The notes under the pieces: generated by a model | What the model was told of the DNA's origin: nothing | Databases searched by the model: none | Seen by the model: the letters and a program-made list of their open reading frames with translations, nothing else | Assembly: GCF_009939295.1 (NCBI RefSeq) | Contig: NZ_WVIC01000011.1 | Span: forward strand, 36,538-100,537 | Direction: 5' to 3' | From: Petrachloros mirabilis ULC683 | Lineage (GTDB): Bacteria; Cyanobacteriota; Cyanobacteriia; Thermosynechococcales; Thermosynechococcaceae | Length of the DNA: 64,000 bases | Translations under genes and position numbers: made by a program | Shown here: piece after piece, positions 36,694-47,408 of the stretch | Layout: every line of letters begins with the position of its first letter | Numbering within the stretch: position 1 is the stretch's first letter

Positions 36694-37260
36694 ATGACCC
36701 AACCATCCAACGTGCGAGTCGATCTGCACCAGGAGGAGCGTGCCATTCAGCGAGCCGGCACCCTGTCGCTGCTGCTCTGTGCGCTCTGTTTTGGCTTGGG
36801 TTATATCACCTTGCCACTGCTGTTTGAGTTCCCAACTGAGCTGGTGAACCGACTGGCCTTTGCCCTCCAGGCCAGTGTGTTTGTATTGCTGTGGGTGTTG
36901 ATTGGGGTAATGATGGTCTCCACCGGGCGGCGCAAATCCGTGGCGGATGTGGGCGGAGCGGCCTCTGGCCCGCCCAGTGACAAAGTTGCTGTATCGGTAG
37001 CATTTCTGCAAAACACCCTAGAGCAAGCAGTGCTGGCGGTTGGGGCTTACCTGGCTCTGGCTACCCGGCTCAGCGGTTCCTGGTTGTCGCTAATTGTGAC
37101 AGCAGTGGTGCTGTTTGGGGTGGGGCGATTGTTATTCCTTAGGGGCTATCGTCGTGATCAGCGCGGGGCAAAAGGGCGCGCCTTTGGCATGACCCTGACC
37201 ATGTTGCCGACCCTGGCGGGGTATCTGCTGGCGATTGTTCTGATCGTCATCCCTGCGTAA
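36694..37260 (+). CDS. MAPEG-family membrane protein
   Basis: Protein of 188 aa with about four to five membrane helices. The FLQNTLEQAVLAVGAYLAL block near residue 107 is the MAPEG signature (glutathione/eicosanoid metabolism), here in an extended family form. A glutathione-linked enzymatic role is only inferred. It lies between the 2TM gene and a GNAT remnant. Confidence 0.75.
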   Translation: MTQPSNVRVDLHQEERAIQRAGTLSLLLCALCFGLGYITLPLLFEFPTELVNRLAFALQASVFVLLWVLIGVMMVSTGRRKSVADVGGAASGPPSDKVAVSVAFLQNTLEQAVLAVGAYLALATRLSGSWLSLIVTAVVLFGVGRLLFLRGYRRDQRGAKGRAFGMTLTMLPTLAGYLLAIVLIVIPA

Positions 37261-37280
37261 ATCCCAAAACTCAGTACCGT

Positions 37281-37692
37281 ATGACGTTAACTTCCAATAT
37301 TCAAGTTGCCACCTCGGAGCAAGACCGCCTGATTGCCCAACACTTTTATCAGATGTGGCGGGACAATCAGATTCCTGATGATGCAATTGCACCTGACTGG
37401 GAAACCCAAGTGCTCGACTTTATCATCGAGGCTCGCGCCACCCTAGCCTATCAAGCCTTTGTGGCTCAAGTCGCAGATCAGGTCGTCGGCTCTGTCGGGT
37501 GCCAGCGGTTTGCCGGACTCTATCCCAATGTGTTTCGAAGCGACTATCGCTGTGATGGCTACATCTGGGGGGTTTATGTCGTACCAGCCTATAGACGGCA
37601 GGGAATTGCCAGTGCCCTCACCCAGACCGCAGCCGATTATTTGATATCCCTGGGATGTACACAAGCCATGCTCAACGCCTCACCCTCTGGAC
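37281..37692 (+). pseudogene. GNAT acetyltransferase lacking its C-terminus
   Basis: The first 135 residues form an acetyltransferase: VADQVVGSVGCQRF strand, GYIWGVYVVPAYRRQGIASA acetyl-CoA loop (R-x-x-G-x-A) and LGCTQAMLNASPSGQ. The family then ends with a PVYERLGF-type strand, which is absent; from about 37690 the frame runs through antisense of a second, convergent GNAT gene up to 38021. The reading of 246 aa is therefore a chimera. A deletion between two facing genes is the simplest cause. Confidence 0.7.
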
Positions 37693-38030
37693 AACGCCCG
37701 ACCGATGCCGCGCCCCCGATAGTCAGAATGTACCCCCATCCCGACCTCAGGGGTGTCCGCATCCACAAAGCCGTAGGAATGGCAGCGCTCAGTCCAAAAG
37801 CGATACCAAGCTGCCCCGACAGGCTGGTTCTACCATTCGGCAATGACCGCCCGATCCCCAGGTTGGCCCCAGTTGGCGACCAGCTTTTGAAACTCGGGAT
37901 GCTCTCGGAATTCCTCAAAAATGGGCCGTTCGTAGGTTGGACTCCAGAAAAAGGCTTCAAACAACATGGCCTCAATCACGGGCAAATCCGCTGGGGTGGC
38001 CAAGCGGGTGGAGAAGGGTGAATGAACCAT
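37680..38030 (-). pseudogene. Second GNAT acetyltransferase, broken
   Basis: From the ATG at 38030 the frame reads MVHSPFSTRLATPADLPVIE with an intact N-terminus to VIAEW, then a TAG stop, then NQPVGAAWYRFWTERCHSYG and HSDYRGRGIGRAL in the same frame, with TGA at 37682. The acetyl-CoA loop is present but the last 45 or so residues of the family are gone. Two lesions (nonsense stop and 3' loss) mark it as dead. It faces the GNAT remnant at 37281. Confidence 0.75.
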
Positions 38031-38104
38031 TGGTCTGGAATGCGAGCAACAAAATGTTACTGGAGCAGAAGGCTACCCCCACAAGCATCATGCCCTATCC
38101 TATT

Positions 38105-38680
38105 TCATTGCAGTCTCTCCACGTAACGCTGCACGACCTGCTGTTGCTGCTCCAGGTTCAGGCATTGGGCTTGAATCAGGGAGTCTAACCCGAGGCCATT
38201 CACCAGCGCCAGCAGAGCATTGGCCTCCACCGCTGGGTCAAGGTCGGCCCGCAGGTACTGCGCCCCTTGCAACGCCTGGAGTTCTGCCATCACCAAGGCT
38301 CGTAACTCCCCCGCACTGCGCTGGTGCTCCGCCATTAGTTCCGGGCGACCGACCGCATAACCCAGAAAAGCGACCCACACCTTCAGAATGTCTCGCTGTT
38401 TGGTATCCAAGGGCAGAAAGGTCAACAGCATTGCCACCAAGCGATCGCACCCTAGGGGCTGCTGCTGCACCGCCCTCATCCCCTGCAACAACGCCTGAGT
38501 TACCTGATGCAGGGCAAAGAGAATGAGGTCTTGCTTATCGCGAAAATAATGGGTCACCACCCCCGTGGTGCAGGCCAGTTCATGGGCGATCGCTCGCATA
38601 CTCGTGCGGTCTAGCCCCTCACGAACAATGACGCGCCAGGCAGCTTCAGAGACTTCGTAGCGGCGATCGCGCTGACCCAT
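38105..38680 (-). CDS. TetR/AcrR-family regulator (BetI-like)
   Basis: Protein of 191 aa. The HTH (about 8-55) contains AAWRVIVREGLDRTSMRAIA and CTTGVVTHYFRDKQDLILF, typical of the BetI/RutR subgroup; the C-terminal domain has the BetI-like LALVNGLGLDSLIQ segment. It is divergent from the membrane protein at 38766 and a perfect dyad lies between them, so it very probably represses that gene and itself. The ATG at 38680 is preferred to a GTG at 38683. Confidence 0.88.
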   Translation of the reverse strand: MGQRDRRYEVSEAAWRVIVREGLDRTSMRAIAHELACTTGVVTHYFRDKQDLILFALHQVTQALLQGMRAVQQQPLGCDRLVAMLLTFLPLDTKQRDILKVWVAFLGYAVGRPELMAEHQRSAGELRALVMAELQALQGAQYLRADLDPAVEANALLALVNGLGLDSLIQAQCLNLEQQQQVVQRYVERLQ

Positions 38681-38722
38681 CACGACACAGAAGAATTAAG
38701 ATTACCCTTGACACTTTAGCAC

Positions 38723-38753
38723 AACAGTTGTTATTTGTTACATAACAACTGTT
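38723..38753. promoter_or_regulatory. TetR-type operator overlapping a promoter
   Basis: AACAGTTGTTAT (38723-38734) and its exact complement ATAACAACTGTT (38742-38753) are separated by 7 bases. On the plus strand TTGACA at 38708-38713 and TTATTT at 38731-38736, with a 17-base spacer, give a good promoter for the gene at 38766, so the dyad covers its -10 element. This is the expected site of the divergent TetR regulator. Confidence 0.85.
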
Positions 38754-38765
38754 ATAAGGCAAGCC

Positions 38766-39377
38766 ATGGATACTGTGCAGCAGCATTCTCAAGAGCAACG
38801 ACTTCATCCCCGTTCCGGTTGGGGGGGTTGGCTCGACCGCTTTGCGGGGCCGGGAGCCACCTCCGCAGAGCTAGGGCTGCAATTTCTTCCCGCTGTGGCG
38901 GCACTGGTAGCGGCTCCTGTCTATGCCTTGACCCTGCCGATACCCTGGACGGGTCTGCAACTGGGCTTGATGGCATTGTTGGGTTTGGATTTAATGGGGG
39001 GTGTGCTGACCAATGCCACAGTGTCGGCCAAGCGGTGGTATCACCGCCCCAGTCAGGGATGGCAGCAGCATTTGGGGTTTGTTGCCTTGCATGTTGTTCA
39101 TATTGGGGTCATCGCTGGGTTGTTTCGGGGTGGGGATTGGGCTTTTTTGGGGCTAGTGGCCGGGTATTTGTTGTTGGCAGCAACAATGATTGTGTTCTCC
39201 CCCCGCCAATTGCAGCGCTCGGTCGCTCTGGGGCTGTTTGGGGTTGTCCTGCTGGGCGATCGCTACTGGCTCACCCCAACTCCCGGATTGGAGTGGTTCC
39301 TGCCCTTCTTTTTCCTCAAGATCTTGGTCGGCCACCTGCTACCCGAATCCTCTGAAGACCGCGAACCCACGAAGTGA
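38766..39377 (+). CDS. Integral membrane protein under TetR control, unknown function
   Basis: Protein of 203 aa with about six membrane helices from residue 40 on and a hydrophilic N-terminus. LHVVHIGVIAGLF and the conserved TVSAKRWYHRP loop stand out, but I cannot name the family. It is divergent from the TetR gene and is followed 18 bases later by a short ORF with a good ribosome site, so it is probably the first gene of a small operon. Confidence 0.7.
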   Translation: MDTVQQHSQEQRLHPRSGWGGWLDRFAGPGATSAELGLQFLPAVAALVAAPVYALTLPIPWTGLQLGLMALLGLDLMGGVLTNATVSAKRWYHRPSQGWQQHLGFVALHVVHIGVIAGLFRGGDWAFLGLVAGYLLLAATMIVFSPRQLQRSVALGLFGVVLLGDRYWLTPTPGLEWFLPFFFLKILVGHLLPESSEDREPTK

Positions 39378-39395
39378 TGATCAGGAGCGATAACC

Positions 39396-39530
39396 ATGAA
39401 AGACACTGTCCAAAACCGATCCATACTCACCCCCAGTCGTCGTTTGGCGATCGCCCTATGGTGTTTGATCAGCAGCTTTGCTACCCTGGTGCCGGGTAGC
39501 TCCATTGAAACGCGCGACTTTTCTCGGTAA
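39396..39530 (+). CDS. Short membrane-anchored peptide, probably a truncated gene
   Basis: Protein of 44 aa with AGGAG upstream. It has a basic N-terminus and one hydrophobic helix (LAIALWCLISSFATLVPG) followed by SSIETRDFS. The ETRDFS motif looks like the middle of a longer small membrane protein (I recall a second helix following it in relatives), and a TAA follows immediately, so a frameshift or truncation is likely. Confidence 0.45.
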   Translation: MKDTVQNRSILTPSRRLAIALWCLISSFATLVPGSSIETRDFSR

Positions 39531-39592
39531 ACTTCCTAGAATGACTTGGAAGCAGGGATAATTAAAGAGTTAAAGTCCCAGTAAAGACCCCC

Positions 39593-40231
39593 ATGCAAAC
39601 CCGTAATGTTGCCCCCCCAACGTTATCTGATCTCCACCAGCCCACTCGTGCTGCGCGGGTAGCCCGTAAAACCGGAGAAACAGATGTAACTGTGCAGGTT
39701 AATCTGGATGGGCAAGGGCAGGGCAATAATCAAACCGGGGTGCCATTCCTGGATCACATGCTGGATCAGATTTGCTCCCATGGGCTTATTGATTTGCAGG
39801 TGGCAGCCACGGGAGATTTAGACATTGATGACCATCATACCAACGAAGATGTAGGTATTACCCTGGGACAGGCGCTCAGCCAAGCCTTAGGCGATCGCCG
39901 GGGCATTCAACGCTTTGGCCACTTTATTGCCCCCTTAGATGAAGCGTTGATACAGGTGGCACTGGACTTTTCCGGGCGGCCCCACCTCAGCTACGGGTTA
40001 GAAATTCCCTCGCAGCGAGTGGGCACCTACGACACTCAACTGGTACGAGAGTTCTTTGTGGCGGTGGTTAATCACAGCCAGATGACCCTGCATATTCGTC
40101 AATTGGATGGGATCAATTCCCATCACATTATTGAAGCGACCTTTAAAGCGTTTGCGCGGGCATTGCGGATGGCGGTTGAACTCGATCCTCGCCGTCAGCA
40201 GTCTATTCCTAGCTCAAAAGGCGTCCTTTAA
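39593..40231 (+). CDS. hisB: Imidazoleglycerol-phosphate dehydratase
   Basis: Protein of 212 aa, the monofunctional form. The Mn-binding His-rich motifs are present: [24 protein letters not shown] and the C-terminal [17 protein letters not shown]. It dehydrates imidazoleglycerol phosphate, the sixth step of histidine synthesis. No other his gene is nearby, as is common in cyanobacteria. Confidence 0.97.
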   Translation: MQTRNVAPPTLSDLHQPTRAARVARKTGETDVTVQVNLDGQGQGNNQTGVPFLDHMLDQICSHGLIDLQVAATGDLDIDDHHTNEDVGITLGQALSQALGDRRGIQRFGHFIAPLDEALIQVALDFSGRPHLSYGLEIPSQRVGTYDTQLVREFFVAVVNHSQMTLHIRQLDGINSHHIIEATFKAFARALRMAVELDPRRQQSIPSSKGVL

Positions 40232-40291
40232 TTAGCTGCATAGACTCCCGACACTCGCGCTTGGCGGAGAATGTGAGTTTTTCTGGCGATT

Positions 40292-40437
40292 CAGAGACTG
40301 TCTTTAAGGGCTTCCCATTCGCTACATTCGCCCCCCAACCCCCCATTCTGGGGGGCTTTGATCACTCTTAAGTCCGCCAGAATGGGGAATTTGGGGGGCG
40401 AGTGCAAGGCGTTAGAAACTTTTCAAACCGCCTCTCA
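40292..40437. repeat. Family D palindromic element, copy 2
   Basis: The ends are CAGAGACTGTCTTTAAGGG and CTTTTCAAACCGCCTCTC. The core (CCCCCCATTCTGGGGGGC, then CTTTGATCACTCTTAAGTCC) matches copy 3 at 55331. It lies between the convergent hisB and katG. Confidence 0.85.
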
Positions 40438-40450
40438 GCCTTGGCGTTGT

Positions 40451-42706
<2,256 letters not shown>

Positions 42707-42755
42707 CTATCGAATATCGTGGTATGTTCTTTGGCTTGATCTGCGCCACTTGCCC

Positions 42756-43316
42756 CTAGGCAGAGAGCATCGTCCGCCACAATTGCATCAGCACAGCCGT
42801 CTGCTCAGGCTTCTCGGCATTTGGGTTAATGTACTCCAGCATGGTCTCAGCGTTGGAAACCACAGGCATTGCCTCAACGCCATCGTGTTCTACAAACATT
42901 TTTTGAATCACCCCATCTTTCACCAGCATGGAATAGCGGCACGAGCGATACCCCATCCCTTTATCAGAAAGGTTGACCATCATCCCCATCTGACGGGTAA
43001 AGTCACCCTTCAAATCAGGAATAAAGCGCACCTGATTGGCACCTTCTGCCTCAGCCCAAGCTGCCAGTGAGAATGGATCATTGACCGAAAAACAGAGAAT
43101 ATCATCAACTCCGTTTGCTCGAAATGACTTGGCATACTCATTATATCCTAATAACTGAAGAGGTGAATATGGGCAAGTAAAAGCGCCCGGTACCGCAAAA
43201 GCAACTATAGTTTTATGTTCAAAGAGATCCGCTGTCGAAAGATCGTGCCAACCCACCTCCGAAAACATCCGAAAATTTACTTTAGGAACAGGCTTGCCCT
43301 CATGATTTAACAACAC
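42756..43316 (-). CDS. Prx5/PrxII-type peroxiredoxin with a shifted Cys motif
   Basis: Protein of 186 aa with the PrxII thioredoxin fold (ILCFSVNDPFSLAAWAEAEG, DLKGDFTRQMGM, GYRSCRYSMLVKDG). The usual active-site block PGAFTPTC is replaced by PGAFTCPYS: Cys lies two residues early and Tyr occupies the normal peroxidatic position. Either the early Cys serves or the enzyme is altered. A second Cys stands in RSCRYS where relatives have Trp. It is upstream of katG, suggesting a peroxide-defence operon. Confidence 0.85.
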   Translation of the reverse strand: MLLNHEGKPVPKVNFRMFSEVGWHDLSTADLFEHKTIVAFAVPGAFTCPYSPLQLLGYNEYAKSFRANGVDDILCFSVNDPFSLAAWAEAEGANQVRFIPDLKGDFTRQMGMMVNLSDKGMGYRSCRYSMLVKDGVIQKMFVEHDGVEAMPVVSNAETMLEYINPNAEKPEQTAVLMQLWRTMLSA

Positions 43317-43645
43317 TTGTCCAGCTCCTTACTCGTATTTAACATCGGTTAAGCCCTTCTTAACTACGAGATTAATGAGTGGAGACCCTAGCCTAGAGCA
43401 GTAACCTACCGTCACATCTTCTAAGACGAAGCGCGACAGATTGCCAGAGTTAAACGGCCTTTACTTTCAAAACGATGCAACCTGCCCATGGCTCTAAGTT
43501 CTCTAATAGTTCTTGGGCTCAGGAACTCAATCAGTCAGCATTAAAATTGAATCATTACGAGTTGATATATTGCAAGCTTAATCAATCAACCCTACCTGTG
43601 TAAGCAAAAATTAATTTGTTTTGCAACACTTAATATCTCTACAAA
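43317..43645. other. Intergenic region upstream of the peroxiredoxin-katG operon
   Basis: About 330 bases with no gene. It should hold the peroxiredoxin promoter and, on the other strand, the promoter of the MarR remnant. I see the AT-rich tract TTAATTTGTTTTGCAACACT near 43610 but no safe operator. Confidence 0.45.
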
Positions 43646-43798
43646 ATGTTGAGTGCTCGTACTCTGATGTTCCATGCCGCCGTAAGTGATCGCGTGGGTC
43701 TGAGTGCAACCGAGCACAAGGCTCTAGATCTGCTGAGCCGTGCCGGAGTCCTCACCGCTGGGCAACTGGCGGAGCTGACCTCGCAAGTCCTACTGTAA
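43646..43798 (+). pseudogene. MarR-family regulator stump
   Basis: Reads 50 residues: MLSARTLMFHAAVSDRVGLS, then ATEHKALDLLSRAGVLTAG and QLAELT, the N-terminal dimerisation helix and first half of a MarR winged helix. The family then needs the recognition helix and wing, but here it ends in SQVLL and TAA within the 3' end of hicA. Homology stops near 43780, suggesting that the arrival of hicBA, or a deletion, removed the rest. Confidence 0.75.
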
Positions 43799-44017
43799 AA
43801 GTTCAATTAACTCCTCCTTTGTTAACTCAGCATCGCGAAGAATTTTAAGGAGTAGACCTTTGCCAATGACCTGACGAGTATGTACTGGAATAGTGACGGT
43901 ACGACCATCAGTATGGTGCATACGCACATGGCTACCCTTTTGCCTAACCGTTTGAAAACCAATAGATTCTAGAGCTGAAATCAGTTCTTTTGCGGTGACG
44001 CTGGGCAACTTGGCCAT
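43790..44017 (-). CDS. hicA: HicA-family mRNA interferase toxin
   Basis: Protein of 75 aa with the HicA double-stranded-RNA-binding fold: LISALESIGFQTVRQKGSHV includes the catalytic His (GSHVRM), followed by TVTIPVHTRQVIGKGLLLKI. HicA cleaves mRNA. Its start overlaps the HicB stop by one base (TAATG), so translation is coupled. The order is antitoxin first, toxin second, which is common in cyanobacteria though reverse of E. coli hicAB. Confidence 0.93.
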   Translation of the reverse strand: MAKLPSVTAKELISALESIGFQTVRQKGSHVRMHHTDGRTVTIPVHTRQVIGKGLLLKILRDAELTKEELIELLQ

Positions 44018-44229
44018 TAAACAATCAGCCTCTGAATGCCAATAAACTCAGTTATTGATTCATTTTCACTTAGCTCTTCAAGGCACATTTCAATAACTTC
44101 CTTGATGTTAGTCATCAATTCATCTATTGTTTCTCCTTGGCTATAGCAGGCTTTGAGTTGGGGCACTTCGCCAACGTATAAGCCATCTTCATCGCGCTCA
44201 ATTAAAACGTAGAACTCTTTGCCTTTCAT
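44017..44229 (-). CDS. hicB: HicB-family antitoxin
   Basis: Protein of 70 aa from the ATG at 44229 (MKGKEFYVLIERDEDGLYVG). The partial RNase H fold is recognisable in GEVPQLKACYSQGETIDELM and NIKEVIEMCLEEL. This short form has no C-terminal DNA-binding domain, so autoregulation is uncertain. It forms a complex that blocks HicA. Confidence 0.92.
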   Translation of the reverse strand: MKGKEFYVLIERDEDGLYVGEVPQLKACYSQGETIDELMTNIKEVIEMCLEELSENESITEFIGIQRLIV

Positions 44230-44321
44230 ATCACGCTTCCAGTCCCTGGTTGACTGACACAACTTCTAAGCTGCGGAACACAAGCTAGAAGAGAAGCAGA
44301 GCTTGGTTTGTCCTGAGAAAC

Positions 44322-44428
44322 TATAGCGGTTTTCACCTGAGTGAGGTACGGGGTGTGGGGGTGGAACCCCCACGCAGGGGGCACTGCCCCCTGCACCCAT
44401 GTACTCTATTGATCTGTAAACCGCTGTA
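44322..44428. repeat. Family A palindromic repeat, copy 4
   Basis: About 107 bp, ends TATAGCGGTTTTCACCTG and TCTGTAAACCGCTGTA. It lies between hicBA and psbQ. Confidence 0.95.
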
Positions 44429-44514
44429 TCACACTCAACAGCGAAATCAATGGCTGCTACTTCCTAACTCTATGACGAGTTGAAAGACCTTGCACGCCCC
44501 CTGAAGTCTTTTAA

Positions 44515-44582
44515 GGCTCTCCCCCTCGCCCATTTTTGGGCGAGGGGGACTGAGGGGGCGAGGGTCGGGATGTGTTACACCG
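44515..44582. repeat. CT-rich dyad related to the palindromic elements
   Basis: CCCCCTCGCCCATTTTTGGG followed by CGAGGGGG is a strong hairpin, with GTTACACCGTAG 30 bases later resembling a family C end. It appears to be a decayed element; it lies just downstream of psbQ and might serve as its terminator. Confidence 0.5.
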
Positions 44583-44603
44583 TAGCCTAGCTCAAGGGGC
44601 TCA

Positions 44604-45158
44604 CTAAACTTCAGAGGATTCAGCCACAGGTTCCGGTGCTGATTCCGGCGTAGCTTCAGCCGCTTTTGGGGCAGGAGGTGTCACTTCAGAGGCGCTGGCC
44701 TGAGCGAGAGCCGCCTCAGGCACAACTTGCACAAACTGCTCGAAATCTGTCAAGACCTGATCATAAGCCCGTGCAGCAGCGTCAATATTGTTATCAGCCG
44801 CAGCTCGATCAATCCGCACAAAGTCTTCAAAAATACTTCGGGAGGCTTGCCGTGCCACTTTCTGATCCTCGGGTAGCAAATGCAACGATAGATAATTCAT
44901 ATCCTGTAGCATTTGGCCAAAGGGCCCACGCATCAGATTTTGAGTCTCAGTCCAGTTTGCTGCATCAATGGCAGTAAGCAACTCATCAAAGCGCTCATGG
45001 GTGGCTAAGATACTGGGCGCATATTTCTGAATCTGGGTAATTTCGTCGGCTCCATAGGTTGGGGGAGGGGTCACCGTCGCAGAGCCGCCACACCCTGCAA
45101 TCGTTAGAGCTAGGATCCCAGCCAGAAGCCAGGAGAGTAGAGAACGTAATTTTGACAT
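44604..45158 (-). CDS. psbQ: Cyanobacterial PsbQ (CyanoQ) lipoprotein
   Basis: Protein of 184 aa. A signal peptide with lipobox IAGC (Cys 23) makes it a lumenal lipoprotein. The following four-helix bundle (about 35-150: DEITQIQKYAPSILATHERF, LMRGPFGQMLQDMNYLS, RSIFEDFVRIDRAA) matches CyanoQ, an extrinsic protein of photosystem II that stabilises the oxygen-evolving side. The C-terminal 35 residues are an Ala/Pro/Glu-rich tail longer than in usual CyanoQ. Confidence 0.88.
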   Translation of the reverse strand: MSKLRSLLSWLLAGILALTIAGCGGSATVTPPPTYGADEITQIQKYAPSILATHERFDELLTAIDAANWTETQNLMRGPFGQMLQDMNYLSLHLLPEDQKVARQASRSIFEDFVRIDRAAADNNIDAAARAYDQVLTDFEQFVQVVPEAALAQASASEVTPPAPKAAEATPESAPEPVAESSEV

Positions 45159-45314
45159 GGTGGATGAAAAAAGAATGACACATTGCTATCTCTGTCATTC
45201 TATTTCTATGGAGTAGCCGCTAAAAGCCCCTCTCGCCAAAATTTTCTTAGAAGCTGACATCCACAAGTGGAATACTGACAGACTTAAGGAGCATAGTCAC
45301 GCGGGCAAGGGGCG

Positions 45315-46109
45315 CTAACCCTGCTTAGGAAAATGGTTGATCTGAGCGTAGCCGCTAAACAAGAGATTTTGTCCCTGAGTTTCCAGGCGATTGATCCGCA
45401 AGTCCACACCATCTAGATTAAAGCGCTCCAGATCGACCATATTGTCTAAAATTTCCGCGAGTGCCTTCCCTAGGCGCTGAGAAATGGGATGGAGCGCCTC
45501 TGGAATCTGATCGGGCTGAAAAATAGCGTTCTGAAATCCAATCCGTCGCCGTCGCTCTACCATCAGTGTGGCAATGATAGCCGTAGGTACTTCCCCATGG
45601 TGAGGTAGGGTCGCCTGGGTAAAAATTTTGACCTGATTATTGGGCAGCAGTTGCAGAGAAACTTGAGAAAAAGTAACAGGTTCATCCCCTGACAATGCCA
45701 GTAGTGCTGGGGTCTCTACATGTTCTAACCGCTGGCGCACCAACTTTGCCGTAAAGGCCTGGTTGATATCGTCTTCTGTCAAGCTCACCTGAGCAATGGC
45801 TTGAGCGGGCTGTTTCAGCTTAATTTGTCCCTTGAGAATGGAGCCAAAGTCCAAGGTGATGGCATCTGTCTCAAAAGACATTTCAGCCGTGCGGAATTCT
45901 CGCCGGATCACCAACCCTTGTCCATGCATCTTGAAGCTATCAATACTACCTTGCAACAGCTTGCTAGAGGGATAACAGCGAATGGTGACATCAATAACAT
46001 CGCTTTCGGTGAACAACCGACGGAGGGACTGACTGGCAACGGTGTTGAGCAGTTGCTCACCGAAGTCAGTCTGGTTGGCGTTCTTGAAGTCACTTAAGCT
46101 TCCAAACAT
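45315..46109 (-). CDS. DUF2993 (LmeA-type) lipid-binding protein
   Basis: Protein of 264 aa from the ATG at 46109 (MFGSLSDFKN), with AGAGG upstream. The family blocks LLNTVASQSLRRLFTESDVI, LQGSIDSFKMHGQGLV and LTEDDINQAFTAKLV match cyanobacterial DUF2993 proteins. Related LmeA binds phosphatidylinositol lipids in mycobacteria. No signal peptide is seen, so it would be cytoplasmic or thylakoid-face. Role unknown. Confidence 0.8.
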   Translation of the reverse strand: MFGSLSDFKNANQTDFGEQLLNTVASQSLRRLFTESDVIDVTIRCYPSSKLLQGSIDSFKMHGQGLVIRREFRTAEMSFETDAITLDFGSILKGQIKLKQPAQAIAQVSLTEDDINQAFTAKLVRQRLEHVETPALLALSGDEPVTFSQVSLQLLPNNQVKIFTQATLPHHGEVPTAIIATLMVERRRRIGFQNAIFQPDQIPEALHPISQRLGKALAEILDNMVDLERFNLDGVDLRINRLETQGQNLLFSGYAQINHFPKQG

Positions 46110-46266
46110 GTAGGAGCCTCTGTCACAGCATTCCCCTCCTTTGTAACAGAATATTAAGCAAGCAACAATCTTTGAGTCTCTGGGGCAGTAAAAGCCAGCT
46201 CTTTGGGCATCGTCGAGGCTCCCTGTGCATAGGGGTGACTTCAAGCAACCCCGCTAAACTCAAATG

Positions 46267-47235
46267 CTACACAACCAAGGTGCCCGGCGGATACATCCCT
46301 GGGGTGAGGGGATGGTCAATGAACGAATGGGCGCCCACGATAGTGCCCGCAGGAATGACAGCACCAGCCCCCAAGCGCACCTGTTCACCGATAAAGCTAG
46401 GGCCAGCGAGCTGGGCATCGGCATGAATGGTAGCAGAAGGACTGACCCAAACCTGAGGGATGGGCTTCTGGATAGAGGTCTCAAACCTCCAAGGCATCTG
46501 TCCCTGGAGAATATCTAATTGCCCTTGATAATATTTGGCTGGGGTGCCTAGATCCATCCAGTAGCCTGCCCAGATCAAGCCAGTGACGGGCTTTTGATCT
46601 CGAAGTAGGTTAGGGAAGACTGTGCGCTCAAAACTCAGGGGCTGCCGGGCTTCGTATGCCAAGAAAACTTCAGGATTGAGGATGTAGGTGCCTGCATTGA
46701 TGGTGTTAATGCCGAGGGCAGCCGCTTCCTCTGCGGTAGGCTTTTCTCGAAAGGCGACAACAGGCTGGGTGGCACTGTGAGGGTTTTTAGGGTCTGCCAA
46801 TTCAACCAAGCCAAAGGCGGTGGGGTCGGCAACGCGAGCCAACGCTAGGGTTGCTTTGGCCTGTGTGTCTTGATGTGCCTGCATGAGGGCGTTGAGATCT
46901 AGATCGGTCAAGATGTCGGCATTGAAGACAATTAAGGGGGCTCCCGAAAAATAGGGTTCGGCCAATTTCATGGCTCCGGCAGTGTCGAGGGGGCTGTGTT
47001 CCTGGATATAGCGAATCTGGACTCCCCACGCCTCACCTGTGCCGAAATAAGACTCGATTTGGGCGGCTTGGTAGTGAATATTCATCAAAATATCCGTGAC
47101 CCCAGCCTCCCGACAGCGTTCGACCATCCAGGTGAGAAAAGGACGATCCAAAATGGGCAGCATAGGTTTGGGGCTGCGCTCAGTCAGGGGTCGCAGACGG
47201 GTTCCCTTGCCTCCGGCAATGATGACAGCTTGCAT
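46267..47235 (-). CDS. Sugar-nucleotide transferase (NDP-sugar pyrophosphorylase)
   Basis: Protein of 322 aa from the ATG at 47235 (MQAVIIAGGKGTRLRPLTE), the invariant nucleotide-binding loop, followed by PKPMLPIL and the Asp in IVFNADILTDLDL. The C-terminal part has left-handed beta-helix repeats (SATIHADAQLAGPSFIGEQV). It joins an NTP with a sugar 1-phosphate; mannose-1-phosphate guanylyltransferase or glucose-1-phosphate type are both possible. It is divergent from the LCP gene, so a role in cell-surface polymer synthesis is plausible. Confidence 0.85.
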   Translation of the reverse strand: MQAVIIAGGKGTRLRPLTERSPKPMLPILDRPFLTWMVERCREAGVTDILMNIHYQAAQIESYFGTGEAWGVQIRYIQEHSPLDTAGAMKLAEPYFSGAPLIVFNADILTDLDLNALMQAHQDTQAKATLALARVADPTAFGLVELADPKNPHSATQPVVAFREKPTAEEAAALGINTINAGTYILNPEVFLAYEARQPLSFERTVFPNLLRDQKPVTGLIWAGYWMDLGTPAKYYQGQLDILQGQMPWRFETSIQKPIPQVWVSPSATIHADAQLAGPSFIGEQVRLGAGAVIPAGTIVGAHSFIDHPLTPGMYPPGTLVV

Positions 47236-47408
47236 AGATCCTCTAGATAGTGGGTTGAATTGGGTCTGACATTTACACCCAAATGGTCTTAAAGCGCCTC
47301 TAGGCACTTGTATGAAAGTAAGGATTGTGTAGAATCATAGCGTTGCGATGCTGGGAACCCTCAAAGTTGTTATACGTCGCATGTTGATGTTGCTGCAAGG
47401 AAGTTCCT

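Noticed and set aside
37281..38021. A single 246-aa acetyltransferase
   Set aside because: Only the first 135 residues match the GNAT family. The rest is antisense of a second, broken GNAT gene that reads well on the minus strand.
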